Below, piece by piece: positions 40,769 through 49,379 of a stretch of 64,000 bases of DNA. Made by a program: the position numbers and the translations under genes. Position 1 is the first letter of the stretch, and each line of letters starts with the position of its first letter. Below the pieces are notes generated by a model. The model saw only the letters and a list, made by a program, of their open reading frames with translations. It was not told where the DNA came from and made no database searches. Origin of the DNA: Ollibium composti (lineage in GTDB: Bacteria > Pseudomonadota > Alphaproteobacteria > Rhizobiales > Rhizobiaceae); contig NZ_SSNY01000001.1 in NCBI RefSeq assembly GCF_004801285.1, forward strand, positions 248,001 through 312,000, given 5' to 3'.

Positions 40769-43330
40769 ATGGCAGAGTTTCCGAACAAGGCGAAGGTCGT
40801 CATCGTCGGGCTGGGCGGCATCGTCGGTGCCTCGGTCGCGCATCACCTGATCGAGCGCGGCTGGGACGATATCGTCGGTATCGACAAGTCGGGCATCCCG
40901 ACCGACATCGGCTCGACCGCCCATGCGTCCGACTTCTGCTACATGACCAGCCACGACTTCCTGTCGTGCTGGACCTCGCTCTATTCCATCGATTTCTACG
41001 AGAAGATGGGCCACTACGAGCGTATCGGCGGCCTTGAGGTGGCCCGCGTCGGCGACGATGCGCGCATGGACGAGATCAAGCGCAAGGTGGCGTCGGCCAA
41101 GGCTTTCGGCACGCGCGCCCGGCTGGTCGGTCCCGCCGAGATCAAGGAAAAGTTCCCGCTGATCGAGGAATCGGTGGTGCAGGGCGGCCTGTGGGACCCC
41201 GACGCCGGCCTCGTCATCCCTCGTTCGCAGACGGTCGCCGGCAAGCTGGTCGACCAGGCCGAGAAGGCCGGCAAGCTGAAGGCCTTCGCCAACACGCCGG
41301 CCAAGTCGCTCATCATCGAGAACGGCCGCATCAAGGGCGTCGTCACCAGTCGCGGCACCATCCATGCCGACTACGTGGTGGTCTGCGCCGGCCTGTGGGG
41401 CCGGCTGATCGCGGAGATGGCTGGCGAAGACCTGCCGGTGATGCCCGTAGACCACCCGCTGACCTTCTTCGGCCCGTACACGGAATTCGCCGGCACGGGC
41501 AAGGAGATCGGCTACCCGCTGATGCGCGACCAGGGCAACTCCGCCTACATGCGCGACACCGGCGACCCGAAGACCTCGGAAGGCGGCATGATCGAGTGGG
41601 GCTACTACGAAGAGACCAATCCGCGCCTCGTCCATCCGCGCGACCTGCTCGAAAAGGATCAGGCGCGGCTGTCGCCGTCGCAGCGCGACCTCGATATGGA
41701 GCAGATCCTGGAGCCGCTGGAGCGCGCCATCGAACTCACCCCGATCCTCGGCGAACTCGGCTACGACGAGCGACGCTCCTTCAACGGGCTGCTGCAGGTC
41801 TCGGCCGCCGGCGGCGCCTCCATCGGCGAGAGCCAGAAGGTGAGGGGGCTCTGGTACGCCGTCGCCATCTGGGTCAAGGACGGGCCGGGCTACGGCAAGT
41901 TGGTGGCCGACTGGATGACGGACGGCCGCACCCATATCGACCACAATTCGATCGATTATTCGCGTTTCTATCCGCACCAGCTCACCGAAGACTTCATCGC
42001 CGGCCGCTGCGGCGAGGCGGCGCAGAAAATCTACAATCCGGCCGTGCACCCGCGCGAGCCCTACGCCACCGGCCGCAACGTCAAGCGTTCGCCCTTCTAT
42101 GAACGCGAGAAGGAACTGGGCGGCTACTTCATGGAACTGGGTGGCTGGGAGCGCGCGCACGGCTACGCTGCCAACGAGCACCTCCTGGAAAAGTACGGCA
42201 ACCGCGTGCCGGTGCGCGAGAACGAGTGGGATAATCGCCATTTCTGGCGCGTCTCCAACGCAGAGCATCTCGCCATGAGCGAGGATTGCGGCATCGTCAA
42301 TCTGTCGCATTTCTACATGTTCGAAGTGTCCGGCCCCGACCATGTGGCGCTGATGGAATGGCTGTGCGCGGCAAAGATCGGCGGCGACAACAACATCGGC
42401 AAGGGCATCTACACCCACTTCCTCGACGACGAGGGCATGGTGCGCGCGGACCTGACCGTCATCCGCATGGCCGACCGCTGCCGCGTCGTCGACGGCGCCG
42501 ATGCCGGCCCGCGCGACTTCCACTATGTGAAGCGCGTGGCCGAGGACAAGGGCTTCGACGTCACCGTCACCGACGTGACGGAGAAATACGTCACCGTCGG
42601 CATCTGGGGGCCGAATGCGCGCGCCACCTTGCAGAAGGTGGTGGAGGACCCGGATGGCCTTTCGCTGGAAAACTTCCCCTTCGCCGCGATCAAGACGATC
42701 AAGATCGCCGGCAAGGACGTGATGGCTTTCCGCCTCTCCTATGTCGGCGAGCAGGGCTGGGAACTGCACATGCGCTACGAGGACGGGCTGGCGGTATGGG
42801 ACGCGCTGCGCTCCACCGGCGTCATGGCCTTCGGCGTCGAGACCTATGCGAATTCGCGCCGCATGGAAAAGAGCCTGCGCCTGCAGAACGCCGACCTTTT
42901 GACCGAATACAACCTGATCGAGGCCGATCTCGCCCGCCCGAAGGTCAAGGAAGCGGATTTCCGCGGCAAGGCCAAGCACCTTGAATACAAGGCGCGCGAG
43001 CACCAGCCGGCGATGCTGTGCACGCTGGTGATGACCGACAACATCGATTCCAAGGGCGTCGCCCGCTATCCGGTCGGCATCATGCCGGTGATGGATCCGG
43101 CGACGGGCGAGACGCTGGTGGACGAACTCGGCCGCCGTTCCTTCACGACGTCGGTCGCCTACGGCCCGACCATCGGCAAGAACATCGCGCTGGCCTACCT
43201 GCCGTGGAGCTACTGCGAGGCGGGCCGCAAGCTCCAGGTCGAGTATTTCGGCGACACCTTCCCGGTCGAGGTGGCGGGCGTCGGCTACAAGCCGCTCTAC
43301 GACCCGGAGAACCTGAAGCCGCGAAGCTGA
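40769..43330 (+). CDS. FAD/GcvT fusion dehydrogenase, divergent dimethylglycine dehydrogenase-like (paralog 3)
   Basis: A third FAD + GcvT fusion, 853 residues, longer than the other two and quite distinct. The FAD motif reads VVIVGLGGIVGASVAHH (10-26) instead of GGG, and the family covalent-FAD region reads GSTAHASDF (48-56) with His52 kept. The GcvT domains start near residue 490 and include SYVGEQGWELHM. It resembles the DdhC-like group of uncharacterised N-methyl amine dehydrogenases. The ATG at 40769 has CGGAG nine bases upstream. With motif site 1 in its promoter and the GbdR-like gene close by, a role in betaine or dimethylglycine breakdown is likely. Confidence 0.88.
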   Translation: MAEFPNKAKVVIVGLGGIVGASVAHHLIERGWDDIVGIDKSGIPTDIGSTAHASDFCYMTSHDFLSCWTSLYSIDFYEKMGHYERIGGLEVARVGDDARMDEIKRKVASAKAFGTRARLVGPAEIKEKFPLIEESVVQGGLWDPDAGLVIPRSQTVAGKLVDQAEKAGKLKAFANTPAKSLIIENGRIKGVVTSRGTIHADYVVVCAGLWGRLIAEMAGEDLPVMPVDHPLTFFGPYTEFAGTGKEIGYPLMRDQGNSAYMRDTGDPKTSEGGMIEWGYYEETNPRLVHPRDLLEKDQARLSPSQRDLDMEQILEPLERAIELTPILGELGYDERRSFNGLLQVSAAGGASIGESQKVRGLWYAVAIWVKDGPGYGKLVADWMTDGRTHIDHNSIDYSRFYPHQLTEDFIAGRCGEAAQKIYNPAVHPREPYATGRNVKRSPFYEREKELGGYFMELGGWERAHGYAANEHLLEKYGNRVPVRENEWDNRHFWRVSNAEHLAMSEDCGIVNLSHFYMFEVSGPDHVALMEWLCAAKIGGDNNIGKGIYTHFLDDEGMVRADLTVIRMADRCRVVDGADAGPRDFHYVKRVAEDKGFDVTVTDVTEKYVTVGIWGPNARATLQKVVEDPDGLSLENFPFAAIKTIKIAGKDVMAFRLSYVGEQGWELHMRYEDGLAVWDALRSTGVMAFGVETYANSRRMEKSLRLQNADLLTEYNLIEADLARPKVKEADFRGKAKHLEYKAREHQPAMLCTLVMTDNIDSKGVARYPVGIMPVMDPATGETLVDELGRRSFTTSVAYGPTIGKNIALAYLPWSYCEAGRKLQVEYFGDTFPVEVAGVGYKPLYDPENLKPRS

Positions 43331-43335
43331 TAGCC

Positions 43336-43468
43336 GGTGCGTCCTTCGAGGCTCGCTCCGCTCGCACCTCAGGATGAGGGCCGGTTGTGCGAACTTCAAT
43401 GGAATAGCGTTGGCACCCGACCTGCCTCATCCTGAGGTGCGAGCGGAGCGAGCCTCGAAGGACGCACG
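43336..43468. repeat. Inverted pair of palindromic repeats (pair A)
   Basis: Arm 43336-43380 (GTGCGTCCTTCGAGGCTCGC then TCCGCTCGCACCTCAGGATG) and arm 43425-43468 are exact reverse complements over more than 35 bases, separated by about 44 bases. The same element occurs at 51441-51627 and 51938-52070. In this pair the variable central base is C (CTCCGC), matched by GCGGAG in the other arm. Confidence 0.9.
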
Positions 43469-43557
43469 ACCGATCGAAGCGGGAATGCTTTCCTGATCGT
43501 GACCGGGCGGCGGGCGACCTGCGTTTCCCCGTGCGATAATTTGGCGTATCCTTGGGC

Positions 43558-44394
43558 ATGTCTCGTCGGCTTCGCCCATGGCGGGTTGCCCAGAGCGGCG
43601 TGTGGATCGCCCTCACGGCCCTGCGCGCCGACGCCGCGGAGCCCGTCGACGTGCAGCTTGTGCTGGCGGTCGACGTATCGCTGTCGATGTCGGCGGCGGA
43701 ACTGGAAATCCAGCGGCACGGCTATGCCGCTGCCTTGACCCACGAGACCGTGCTGCAGGCCATCGCCGACGGCGCCAACGGCAGGATCGCCGTCACCTAT
43801 GTCGAATGGGCCGGCACCACCATGCAGCGCGTGGTCGTGCCGTGGACGACGATCGCAACTCGTGAGGATGCCGAGCGCGTCGTCGCGCAGATGAGCGCCA
43901 GGCCACCCAGCAGCGCGCGGCGCACTTCTATCTCGGCGGCGCTCGCATTCGGCGGCGACCTGTTCGCCGAGAGCGGCTTTCAGAGCGCCAGGCGCGTCAT
44001 CGATATTTCCGGTGACGGACCGAACAACCAGGGCGCCCCGGTGGCCGGCATCCGCGACGAACTGGTCGGGCAGGGCATCACCATCAACGGCCTGCCGCTG
44101 ATGACGCGCGGTGGCTTCTCCTCGATCTACGATGTCACCGATCTCGACCGCTACTATGGCGATTGCGTCATCGGCGGACCGGGCGCCTTCATGGTGCCGG
44201 TCAACGACTGGACGCAGTTCCCGGAGGCCGTGCGGCGCAAGCTGGTGATGGAACTGGCGGGAGAGCCGCGTCGTGCCGCCGAAGCGGCAAGGGCGCCACC
44301 CGTCGTGCTTGCCGCCGCGGAGCCGAGCGTCGACTGCATGGTCGGCGAGAAAATGTGGCGCGACCGCCGCTGGCTATACGACAACGACCGCTGA
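43558..44394 (+). CDS. DUF1194 protein with a von Willebrand factor A-like fold
   Basis: A protein of about 278 residues with an N-terminal hydrophobic segment ending near ADAAE that looks like a signal peptide. VQLVLAVDVSLSMSAAELE contains DVSLS, the metal-ion-dependent adhesion (DxSxS) motif. YVEWAG, RTSISAAL and RRVIDISGDGPNNQG are DUF1194 hallmarks. It is probably periplasmic and binds a protein partner; the function is unknown. It starts at ATG 43558, with a TTG two codons upstream as alternative. Confidence 0.85.
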   Translation: MSRRLRPWRVAQSGVWIALTALRADAAEPVDVQLVLAVDVSLSMSAAELEIQRHGYAAALTHETVLQAIADGANGRIAVTYVEWAGTTMQRVVVPWTTIATREDAERVVAQMSARPPSSARRTSISAALAFGGDLFAESGFQSARRVIDISGDGPNNQGAPVAGIRDELVGQGITINGLPLMTRGGFSSIYDVTDLDRYYGDCVIGGPGAFMVPVNDWTQFPEAVRRKLVMELAGEPRRAAEAARAPPVVLAAAEPSVDCMVGEKMWRDRRWLYDNDR

Positions 44395-44399
44395 GCGGT

Positions 44400-45401
44400 C
44401 TACGCCGCCAGCAGATGCTTGCGGTCGACGCGCTCCTGCTGCGGCGAGCGGGCGTAGAGTTCGCGGTAGCATTTTGAGAAGTGCGAGGCCGAGACGAAGC
44501 CGCAGGCCACCGCCACTTCCACCACCGGCATGGACGACTGGATGAGCAGGTGGCGGGCGCGGTCCAGCCGGATCTCGAGATAGTAGCGAGCCGGGGAACG
44601 GCCCATCTCGGAGCGGAACAGCCGCTCGATCTGCCGGCGCGACAGGTCGACATGGTCGGCGATCTCGATCAGCGACAGCGGCTCCGACAGGTTGGCCTCC
44701 ATCAGTTCGATGATGGTGAGCACCTTGGAATTCTGCACGCCGAGCCGTGCGCGCAAAGGCAGGCGCTGGCGGTCGGTCGGGCTCCTGACGCGGTCGGTCA
44801 GCACCTGCTCGCAGACGCGGTTGACGAGGTTCTCGTCGAAATCGTCGCCGATCAGCTTCAGCATCATGTCGAGGGCCGCCGTGCCGCCGGCGCAGGTATA
44901 GATGTTCTGGTCGACTTCGTAGAGGTCGGCGAAGACGTTGGCCTTGGGGAACGCCTCCTGGAAGCCGGGCAGGTTTTCCCAGTGGATGGCGCAGCGCCTG
45001 TTGGACAACAGGCCGGCATTGGCTAGGACATGGGCGCCGGTGCACAGGCCACCGACGGCGACGCCGCGATTGTGTTCCTCGCGCAGCCAGGCGAAGACCG
45101 ACTTGTTGTGGTATTTCTCGACATTGATGCCGCTGCACACGATGGCCATGGACGGCCGGTCCGGCCCGGCCATCTTGCGCCGCTCGTCGTCGAGCGAGGT
45201 GTCGACGGCGCATTCGACGCCGCTGGACGCGCGCACCGGCTTGCCATCGATGCTGGCCAGCCGCCACTTGTAGGCTTCGTAGCCCAGCATGCGATTGGCC
45301 AGCCGCAACGGGTCCAGCGCGGTCGCGAAGGCGACCATGGTGAAGTCGGGGATGAGAAAAAAGACAAACGACCGCTTGCTGGAATGCTGGCTGGCGTTCA
45401 C
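44400..45401 (-). CDS. GlxA/GbdR-like AraC-family regulator with DJ-1/PfpI domain
   Basis: A 333-residue transcription factor. The N-terminal GATase-1/DJ-1 domain (about 8-180: FVFFLIPDFTMVAFATALDPLRLANR, VGGLCTGAHVLANAG) is a ligand sensor. The C-terminal AraC domain has two helix-turn-helices (about 225-320: PLSLIEIADHVDLSRRQIERLF and VVEVAVACGFVSASHFSKCYR). The architecture is that of GbdR, the glycine betaine/dimethylglycine sensor of Pseudomonas. The GTG start is preceded by GGGAGG. Its own upstream region carries a near-perfect copy of the motif shared with four methylamine loci, so it is the best candidate regulator of that regulon. Confidence 0.88.
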   Translation of the reverse strand: MNASQHSSKRSFVFFLIPDFTMVAFATALDPLRLANRMLGYEAYKWRLASIDGKPVRASSGVECAVDTSLDDERRKMAGPDRPSMAIVCSGINVEKYHNKSVFAWLREEHNRGVAVGGLCTGAHVLANAGLLSNRRCAIHWENLPGFQEAFPKANVFADLYEVDQNIYTCAGGTAALDMMLKLIGDDFDENLVNRVCEQVLTDRVRSPTDRQRLPLRARLGVQNSKVLTIIELMEANLSEPLSLIEIADHVDLSRRQIERLFRSEMGRSPARYYLEIRLDRARHLLIQSSMPVVEVAVACGFVSASHFSKCYRELYARSPQQERVDRKHLLAA

Positions 45402-45509
45402 GGCACCCTCCCGAGGCCCGGATGACGCGATCAGAATGTCGCGATCAGCATAGCGTCATCAGGAAAAACCTTTCCTGTCAATCGGCTAGACCGCTTTGCA
45501 AGAATTAAA

Positions 45510-45534
45510 TTTGCGACATGGGTCGCAAACGGGC
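45510..45534. promoter_or_regulatory. Shared motif site 2 (upstream of the GbdR-like regulator), palindromic
   Basis: TTTGCGAC (45510-45517) and GTCGCAAAC (45522-45530) form an 8-bp inverted repeat around ATGG; the right half continues as GTCGCAAACGGGC, identical over 13 bases to site 3 at 55292. It lies about 110 bases upstream of the regulator start, in a position for autoregulation. Confidence 0.6.
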
Positions 45535-45683
45535 AATCCATGAGAGGGCGGCGCCAGACGCTGCCCGCTGCGGTTGCATCGCCGGATATCCGGGCGTGGG
45601 AATGCACGAAACCGCCCCGGCGGCGAGACCGGGGCGGCTGCGATTCAGGAAACGCGCGTCGCTATGGAACGCAACGCGGAAAT

Positions 45684-45818
45684 TCAGGCGACGAAGCCGA
45701 GGCGGGCGGCCGCGACGGCGCCGGTCTGGCCGGGCATGGTGCGGCCGAGGCGCTGGCGCTCAAGCGCCGTCGTCAGGTTGCCTTCGCGGCGGGCGAAGAG
45801 GCGGCTGAAGAATTTCAT
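45684..45818 (-). CDS. 44-residue basic protein, function unknown
   Basis: The frame MKFFSRLFARREGNLTTALE... is 44 residues, net positive, with an amphipathic N-terminal helix (residues 1-12). GGAG lies six bases before this ATG, which makes it preferable to the ATG four codons upstream. The N-terminal MKFFSRLF is the kind of membrane-surface helix seen in small stress proteins. No named family is recognised. The 300 bases upstream (45819-46118) hold no other gene that can be supported. Confidence 0.5.
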   Translation of the reverse strand: MKFFSRLFARREGNLTTALERQRLGRTMPGQTGAVAAARLGFVA

Positions 45819-46118
45819 GACGAACTCCATTCGGTTGCTCAGACGGGTCGCCTTCGCGTGATGGAGTGGGGCCGGCTCGTTTGACTGCGATATAGTCTTG
45901 TGCAGTGCATGATGAAATCGCAAATGCGAAGCGCTTAGCATGAAAAGCGACATCGCAATGCTGTCGTTTTCCGGCATGGCGCTCGAAATCGAATGTATTT
46001 ACAGTCGCTTAATCATCGACCGCGAGCGCCATGCGATTTGTTCATATGCGCCATGCAGCGCCGTCATGACTGGCCGGCGACCCTATCCGAGGGCGGGTAG
46101 GGTGCGTCGGCCGTCGCG

Positions 46119-46292
46119 TCAGTGCAGAACTTTCTCGCGCGATGCGGCAGGCGCCTCGCTGGCTTCCGGCCAGCCGATATCCTTCTGCAATTCCTGCGGC
46201 AGCGAGAGGATAGCGCGCTCGGTCTGGTAGCGGGTGCGGGCGGCGTTGAACTCGGTCGCGATACGACCGATCGTCGACAGTATCGATGTCAT
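46119..46292 (-). CDS. DUF1127-like small protein
   Basis: A 57-residue protein with an N-terminal helix (MTSILSTIGRIATEFNAAR) and the ERAILSLPQELQKDIGWPE stretch typical of short DUF1127 proteins, where the L-x-DIGW core is conserved. Such proteins in rhizobia affect phosphate/carbon metabolism or RNA turnover. It is divergent from the LsrB-like regulator gene and 166 bases away from it, so it may be controlled by that regulator. Confidence 0.7.
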   Translation of the reverse strand: MTSILSTIGRIATEFNAARTRYQTERAILSLPQELQKDIGWPEASEAPAASREKVLH

Positions 46293-46397
46293 GGCCTTCT
46301 CCTTGGCGTTCCGGGCTGGGCGGCGGATCGCGGGCCTTTCATGGCCGGATCGGGGTGCCGCTCGTCACCTTCCGACAGGATTGACTATGAGGCCGGA

Positions 46398-46412
46398 TTG
46401 ATATTCAATCAA
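46398..46412. promoter_or_regulatory. Candidate LysR-type operator
   Basis: TTGAT-ATTCA-ATCAA is an interrupted palindrome lying 46 bases upstream of the LysR gene start and 105 bases from the divergent DUF1127-like gene. LysR proteins bind such T-N11-A-like sites between divergent genes. Confidence 0.45.
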
Positions 46413-46458
46413 ACGAAATGGAATGATGTTTTTCATCAGAAAAATTGAAAGCGACACC

Positions 46459-47358
46459 ATGAACGCGCCGCTCAATCATCCCCTGCCGTTGCTCGATCTC
46501 GATGTCCTGCGCACTTTCGTGGCGATCGCCGAAACCGGCAGCTTCACCACCGCCGCCACGGCCGTCTACCGCACGCCGTCGGCGGTCTCCATGCAGATCA
46601 AGAAGCTGGAGGACATCCTCGGCCGCTCGGTGTTCGCGCGCGACGCGCGTTCGGTATCGCTGACGACGGACGGCGAAATGCTGCTCGGCTATGCGCGGCG
46701 GCTGCTGGCCATCAACCGCGAAGCGGTGTCGAAGTTCATCGTGCCCGACATCGTCGGCGTGGTGCGGCTCGGCGCGCCGGACGACTACGGCGAGCGGGTG
46801 TTGCCGCATGTGCTCAAGCGCTTCGCGCAGTCACATCCGTCCATCGCCGTCGACGTCACCATCGACCAGTCGATCAACCTGCGCCGGCGCATGGACGACC
46901 GGGCGCTGGACCTCACGCTGCTTACCAACTCCTACAAGGCCAGTGCCATCGGTGCCGAGGTGCTTTTAACCGAACCGATCGTGTGGGCGGCCGCCAAGGG
47001 TGGTTGCGCGCATCTGCGCGACCCGCTGCCGGTGTCGGTGTGGGAGGAAGGCTGCGTGTGGCGGGCAGGGGCGCTGGAAGCGCTCGGCCGGCAGGGCATC
47101 AACTACCGCGTCGCCTATATGAGCGCCCACACCGCCGGCCAGCGCGCCGCGATCATGGCCGACCTTGCCGTGGCGCCGCTGCCGGGCTCGTTCCTCGGCA
47201 GCGACATGGTGGCCCTAGGCCCGGCTGACGGCATGCCGGAGATCGGCAACTACAGCCTCGCCATGGTGGTGACGCCGGACGCCAGCGCGCCGGTCAAGGC
47301 CGTGGCCGATCATATCCGCGCGACGTTCGAGGTGTTCCGCAACACCGGCAAGTTCTGA
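46459..47358 (+). CDS. LysR-family regulator, LsrB-like
   Basis: A 299-residue LysR regulator. The winged helix is at about 12-70 (DLDVLRTFVAIAETGSFTTAATAVYRTPSAVSMQIKKLED) and the effector domain starts near 95 (GVVRLGAPDDYGERVLP). The opening MNAPLNHPLPLLDLDVL closely resembles LsrB of Sinorhizobium, a redox-responsive regulator of oxidative stress and lipopolysaccharide genes. Cys residues are present at WAAAKGGCAH and WEEGCVW, which could be redox-active; their equivalence to LsrB cysteines was not checked. Start at ATG 46459 rather than the upstream frame, on homology. Confidence 0.85.
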   Translation: MNAPLNHPLPLLDLDVLRTFVAIAETGSFTTAATAVYRTPSAVSMQIKKLEDILGRSVFARDARSVSLTTDGEMLLGYARRLLAINREAVSKFIVPDIVGVVRLGAPDDYGERVLPHVLKRFAQSHPSIAVDVTIDQSINLRRRMDDRALDLTLLTNSYKASAIGAEVLLTEPIVWAAAKGGCAHLRDPLPVSVWEEGCVWRAGALEALGRQGINYRVAYMSAHTAGQRAAIMADLAVAPLPGSFLGSDMVALGPADGMPEIGNYSLAMVVTPDASAPVKAVADHIRATFEVFRNTGKF

Positions 47359-47363
47359 GAGGC

Positions 47364-48335
47364 CTATTCGGCGGCATCCCGGACCGGATTGGAAGCATCG
47401 GGGCCTTCGGCCGCTTCCCGCTCGTGTCGCGGGGCCGTCCTTGCCGCATCGGCGGTAAGGAAGTCCACCATGCGGTCGCGGGCCAGCCGCGCTTCCGGCA
47501 TGCGGATCAGCGGCCAGACATGGAACATGCCTTCGCCATAGACGACCTCGACGTCCACGCCGGCAGCGCGGGCCTTTTCCGCGAAGATCAGGTTGTCGGG
47601 CGAGAGCAGGTCGCGCGAACCGGTGAACAGAAGCGTGTGCGGCAGCACCGAAAGGTCGCCATAGAGCGGGCTGATGCGCCAGTCGGCGCGGTCCATGCCG
47701 GCGCCGTAGAGGCGGATCGCCTCCAGCCCGCCGGGAATGTCCAGCCACGGGTCGTGCTCGGCCAGTTCGAAAATGGCCGGATTGGCCAGCGACATGTCGA
47801 GGCCGGGCGAGATCAGCACGTGGCTGGCCGGTGCGGGCAGGCCTTCGCGCGCCGCCATCATGGTCAGCACGACCGCCATGTTGCCGCCGGCGGAATCGCC
47901 CATGAAGACGATGTCGGCGGCCTCGTTCTCCTCCAGCATGCGGCGATAGACGGCGCCGACCATGCCGAACATGGCGTGGAAGTCGTGCTCGGGTGCGATC
48001 GGATAGATGGGGACGGTGACACCGTAGCCTGTGCGCTCGGCCAACTCGGCAATCAGCGCCCAATGATAGGACGTGATTTCAAAGACATAGGCGCCGCCGT
48101 GCATGTAGAGAATCCGCTTCGCGGCGCCGGCGCGGGGCGCGATCTCGTAGACGGGGTAGCCTTCGACGTCCGTCGTGCGGATATCGAGGCGCTGCGTCAT
48201 CCAGGCCGGGGGCAGGTGGCTCTGCCTCTTGCGGGCGTGGGCGATCCAGCGCTGCATGTTTTCCGGTGAGGCAAAAGCCTTCTTGCGACTATGGCGCAGG
48301 ATGAAGGCGACGGCGTGGCTGGTCAAGCTTGGCAT
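47364..48335 (-). CDS. Alpha/beta hydrolase, hormone-sensitive-lipase (HSL) family
   Basis: A 323-residue esterase. The oxyanion motif HGGAY is at 79-83, the nucleophile elbow GDSAGG at 146-151 (Ser148), with an Asp near 244 (SPDNL) and the catalytic His in GMFHVWPL (about 268). The charged C-terminal 35 residues are extra. It faces the LysR gene tail to tail with five bases between. Small-ester hydrolysis is expected; the substrate is unknown. Confidence 0.88.
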   Translation of the reverse strand: MPSLTSHAVAFILRHSRKKAFASPENMQRWIAHARKRQSHLPPAWMTQRLDIRTTDVEGYPVYEIAPRAGAAKRILYMHGGAYVFEITSYHWALIAELAERTGYGVTVPIYPIAPEHDFHAMFGMVGAVYRRMLEENEAADIVFMGDSAGGNMAVVLTMMAAREGLPAPASHVLISPGLDMSLANPAIFELAEHDPWLDIPGGLEAIRLYGAGMDRADWRISPLYGDLSVLPHTLLFTGSRDLLSPDNLIFAEKARAAGVDVEVVYGEGMFHVWPLIRMPEARLARDRMVDFLTADAARTAPRHEREAAEGPDASNPVRDAAE

Positions 48336-48461
48336 GGGCAGGCACTCGTCCGGCGCGTCACGCCGGCTCTATGAACGCCTCCCTTCGCCATCAAAATTGG
48401 TTTTGAAGGCCCGATCTGTCAAGGATCGGCACGCTACGCCATGTTGCGTATGCGTGTCGCC

Positions 48462-49142
48462 TCAGGCCGCCAAGGGTGTATCCTGCTGCAGGACGATGAC
48501 GCGGGAGCCGGGGCGCACGCGCCGGTAGAGGTCCATGACGTCCTGGTTCAGCATGCGGATGCAACCGCTGGAAATCGAGCGGCCGATGGACCAGTCCTCG
48601 TTGGTGCCGTGGATGCGGTAGAGCGTGTCGACGCCGTTCTTGAACAGGTAGAGCGCGCGCGCGCCGAGCGGGTTGGTCGGGCCGGGTTCCATCCCTTGCG
48701 CCAGCGGTCCGTAGCGTTCCGGCTCGCGCGCGATCATGTCCTGCGTCGGCGTCCAGCGCGGCCATTCGCGCTTGTACTGGATGACGCCGGTGCCTTCGAA
48801 CTCAAGGCCGGCCTTGCCGACGCCGACGCCGTAGCGCATGGCGCGACCTTCGCCCAGAAGCAGATAGAGGAAGCGGTTCGGCGTATCGACGACGACGCTG
48901 CCGGGCGTCTCCGGGCCGTTGTAGGCGACTTCCTGCCGGTAATATTTCGGATCGATCTTGGTCAGGTCAGGTGCCGGAATCGGAAACGGCTCGTCGTCGA
49001 TAGCCGCGTACATGTCGCGATAGTATTGCGGGATTTCCCGCTTGGCTTTCGGAGCGGTTGCGGACCGGCCGGCGGACACACAACCGCCGAGAAGCAGGGG
49101 AACCGCAATGACAAAGCCGCGGCGCGTAAGGGAGGTGGGCAT
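48462..49142 (-). CDS. L,D-transpeptidase (YkuD family), probable lipoprotein
   Basis: A 226-residue envelope enzyme that makes 3-3 peptidoglycan cross-links or anchors proteins to the wall. The N-terminus MPTSLTRRGFVIAVPLLLGGC has both a Tat-like RRGF and a lipobox LGGC (Cys21). The YkuD motif HGTNEDWSIGRSISSGCIRM (about 174-193) holds the catalytic His, Ser and Cys, with the conserved SxGCIR. The mature domain spans about 75-220. Confidence 0.92.
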   Translation of the reverse strand: MPTSLTRRGFVIAVPLLLGGCVSAGRSATAPKAKREIPQYYRDMYAAIDDEPFPIPAPDLTKIDPKYYRQEVAYNGPETPGSVVVDTPNRFLYLLLGEGRAMRYGVGVGKAGLEFEGTGVIQYKREWPRWTPTQDMIAREPERYGPLAQGMEPGPTNPLGARALYLFKNGVDTLYRIHGTNEDWSIGRSISSGCIRMLNQDVMDLYRRVRPGSRVIVLQQDTPLAA

Positions 49143-49379
49143 GGACTTCGCTTTTGTTGATGTCTTTTGGTGAGGCTCGTCGCAGAAAAAGCCTTAGACT
49201 TCCACTATGGCACGATCACGGTGCGGCCGGACCTGTTCACGCTTGTGTGAGGTGGCGATGAGCTGTCGGCGTGTCGGATCAGCGTGCGTTCCGGCGAACG
49301 CGATCCCGTTGCTCCGATCCGGTTTCCCTGGCCGAACCGGGCGCGATGCCGGGCGATTCCGACTGGCTGCAAAGATGCC

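Noticed and set aside
45540..45884. Plus-strand frames opposite the 44-residue protein
   Set aside because: Arg/Ala/Gly-rich in all frames with no start signals; the minus-strand frame has a proper ribosome-binding site.
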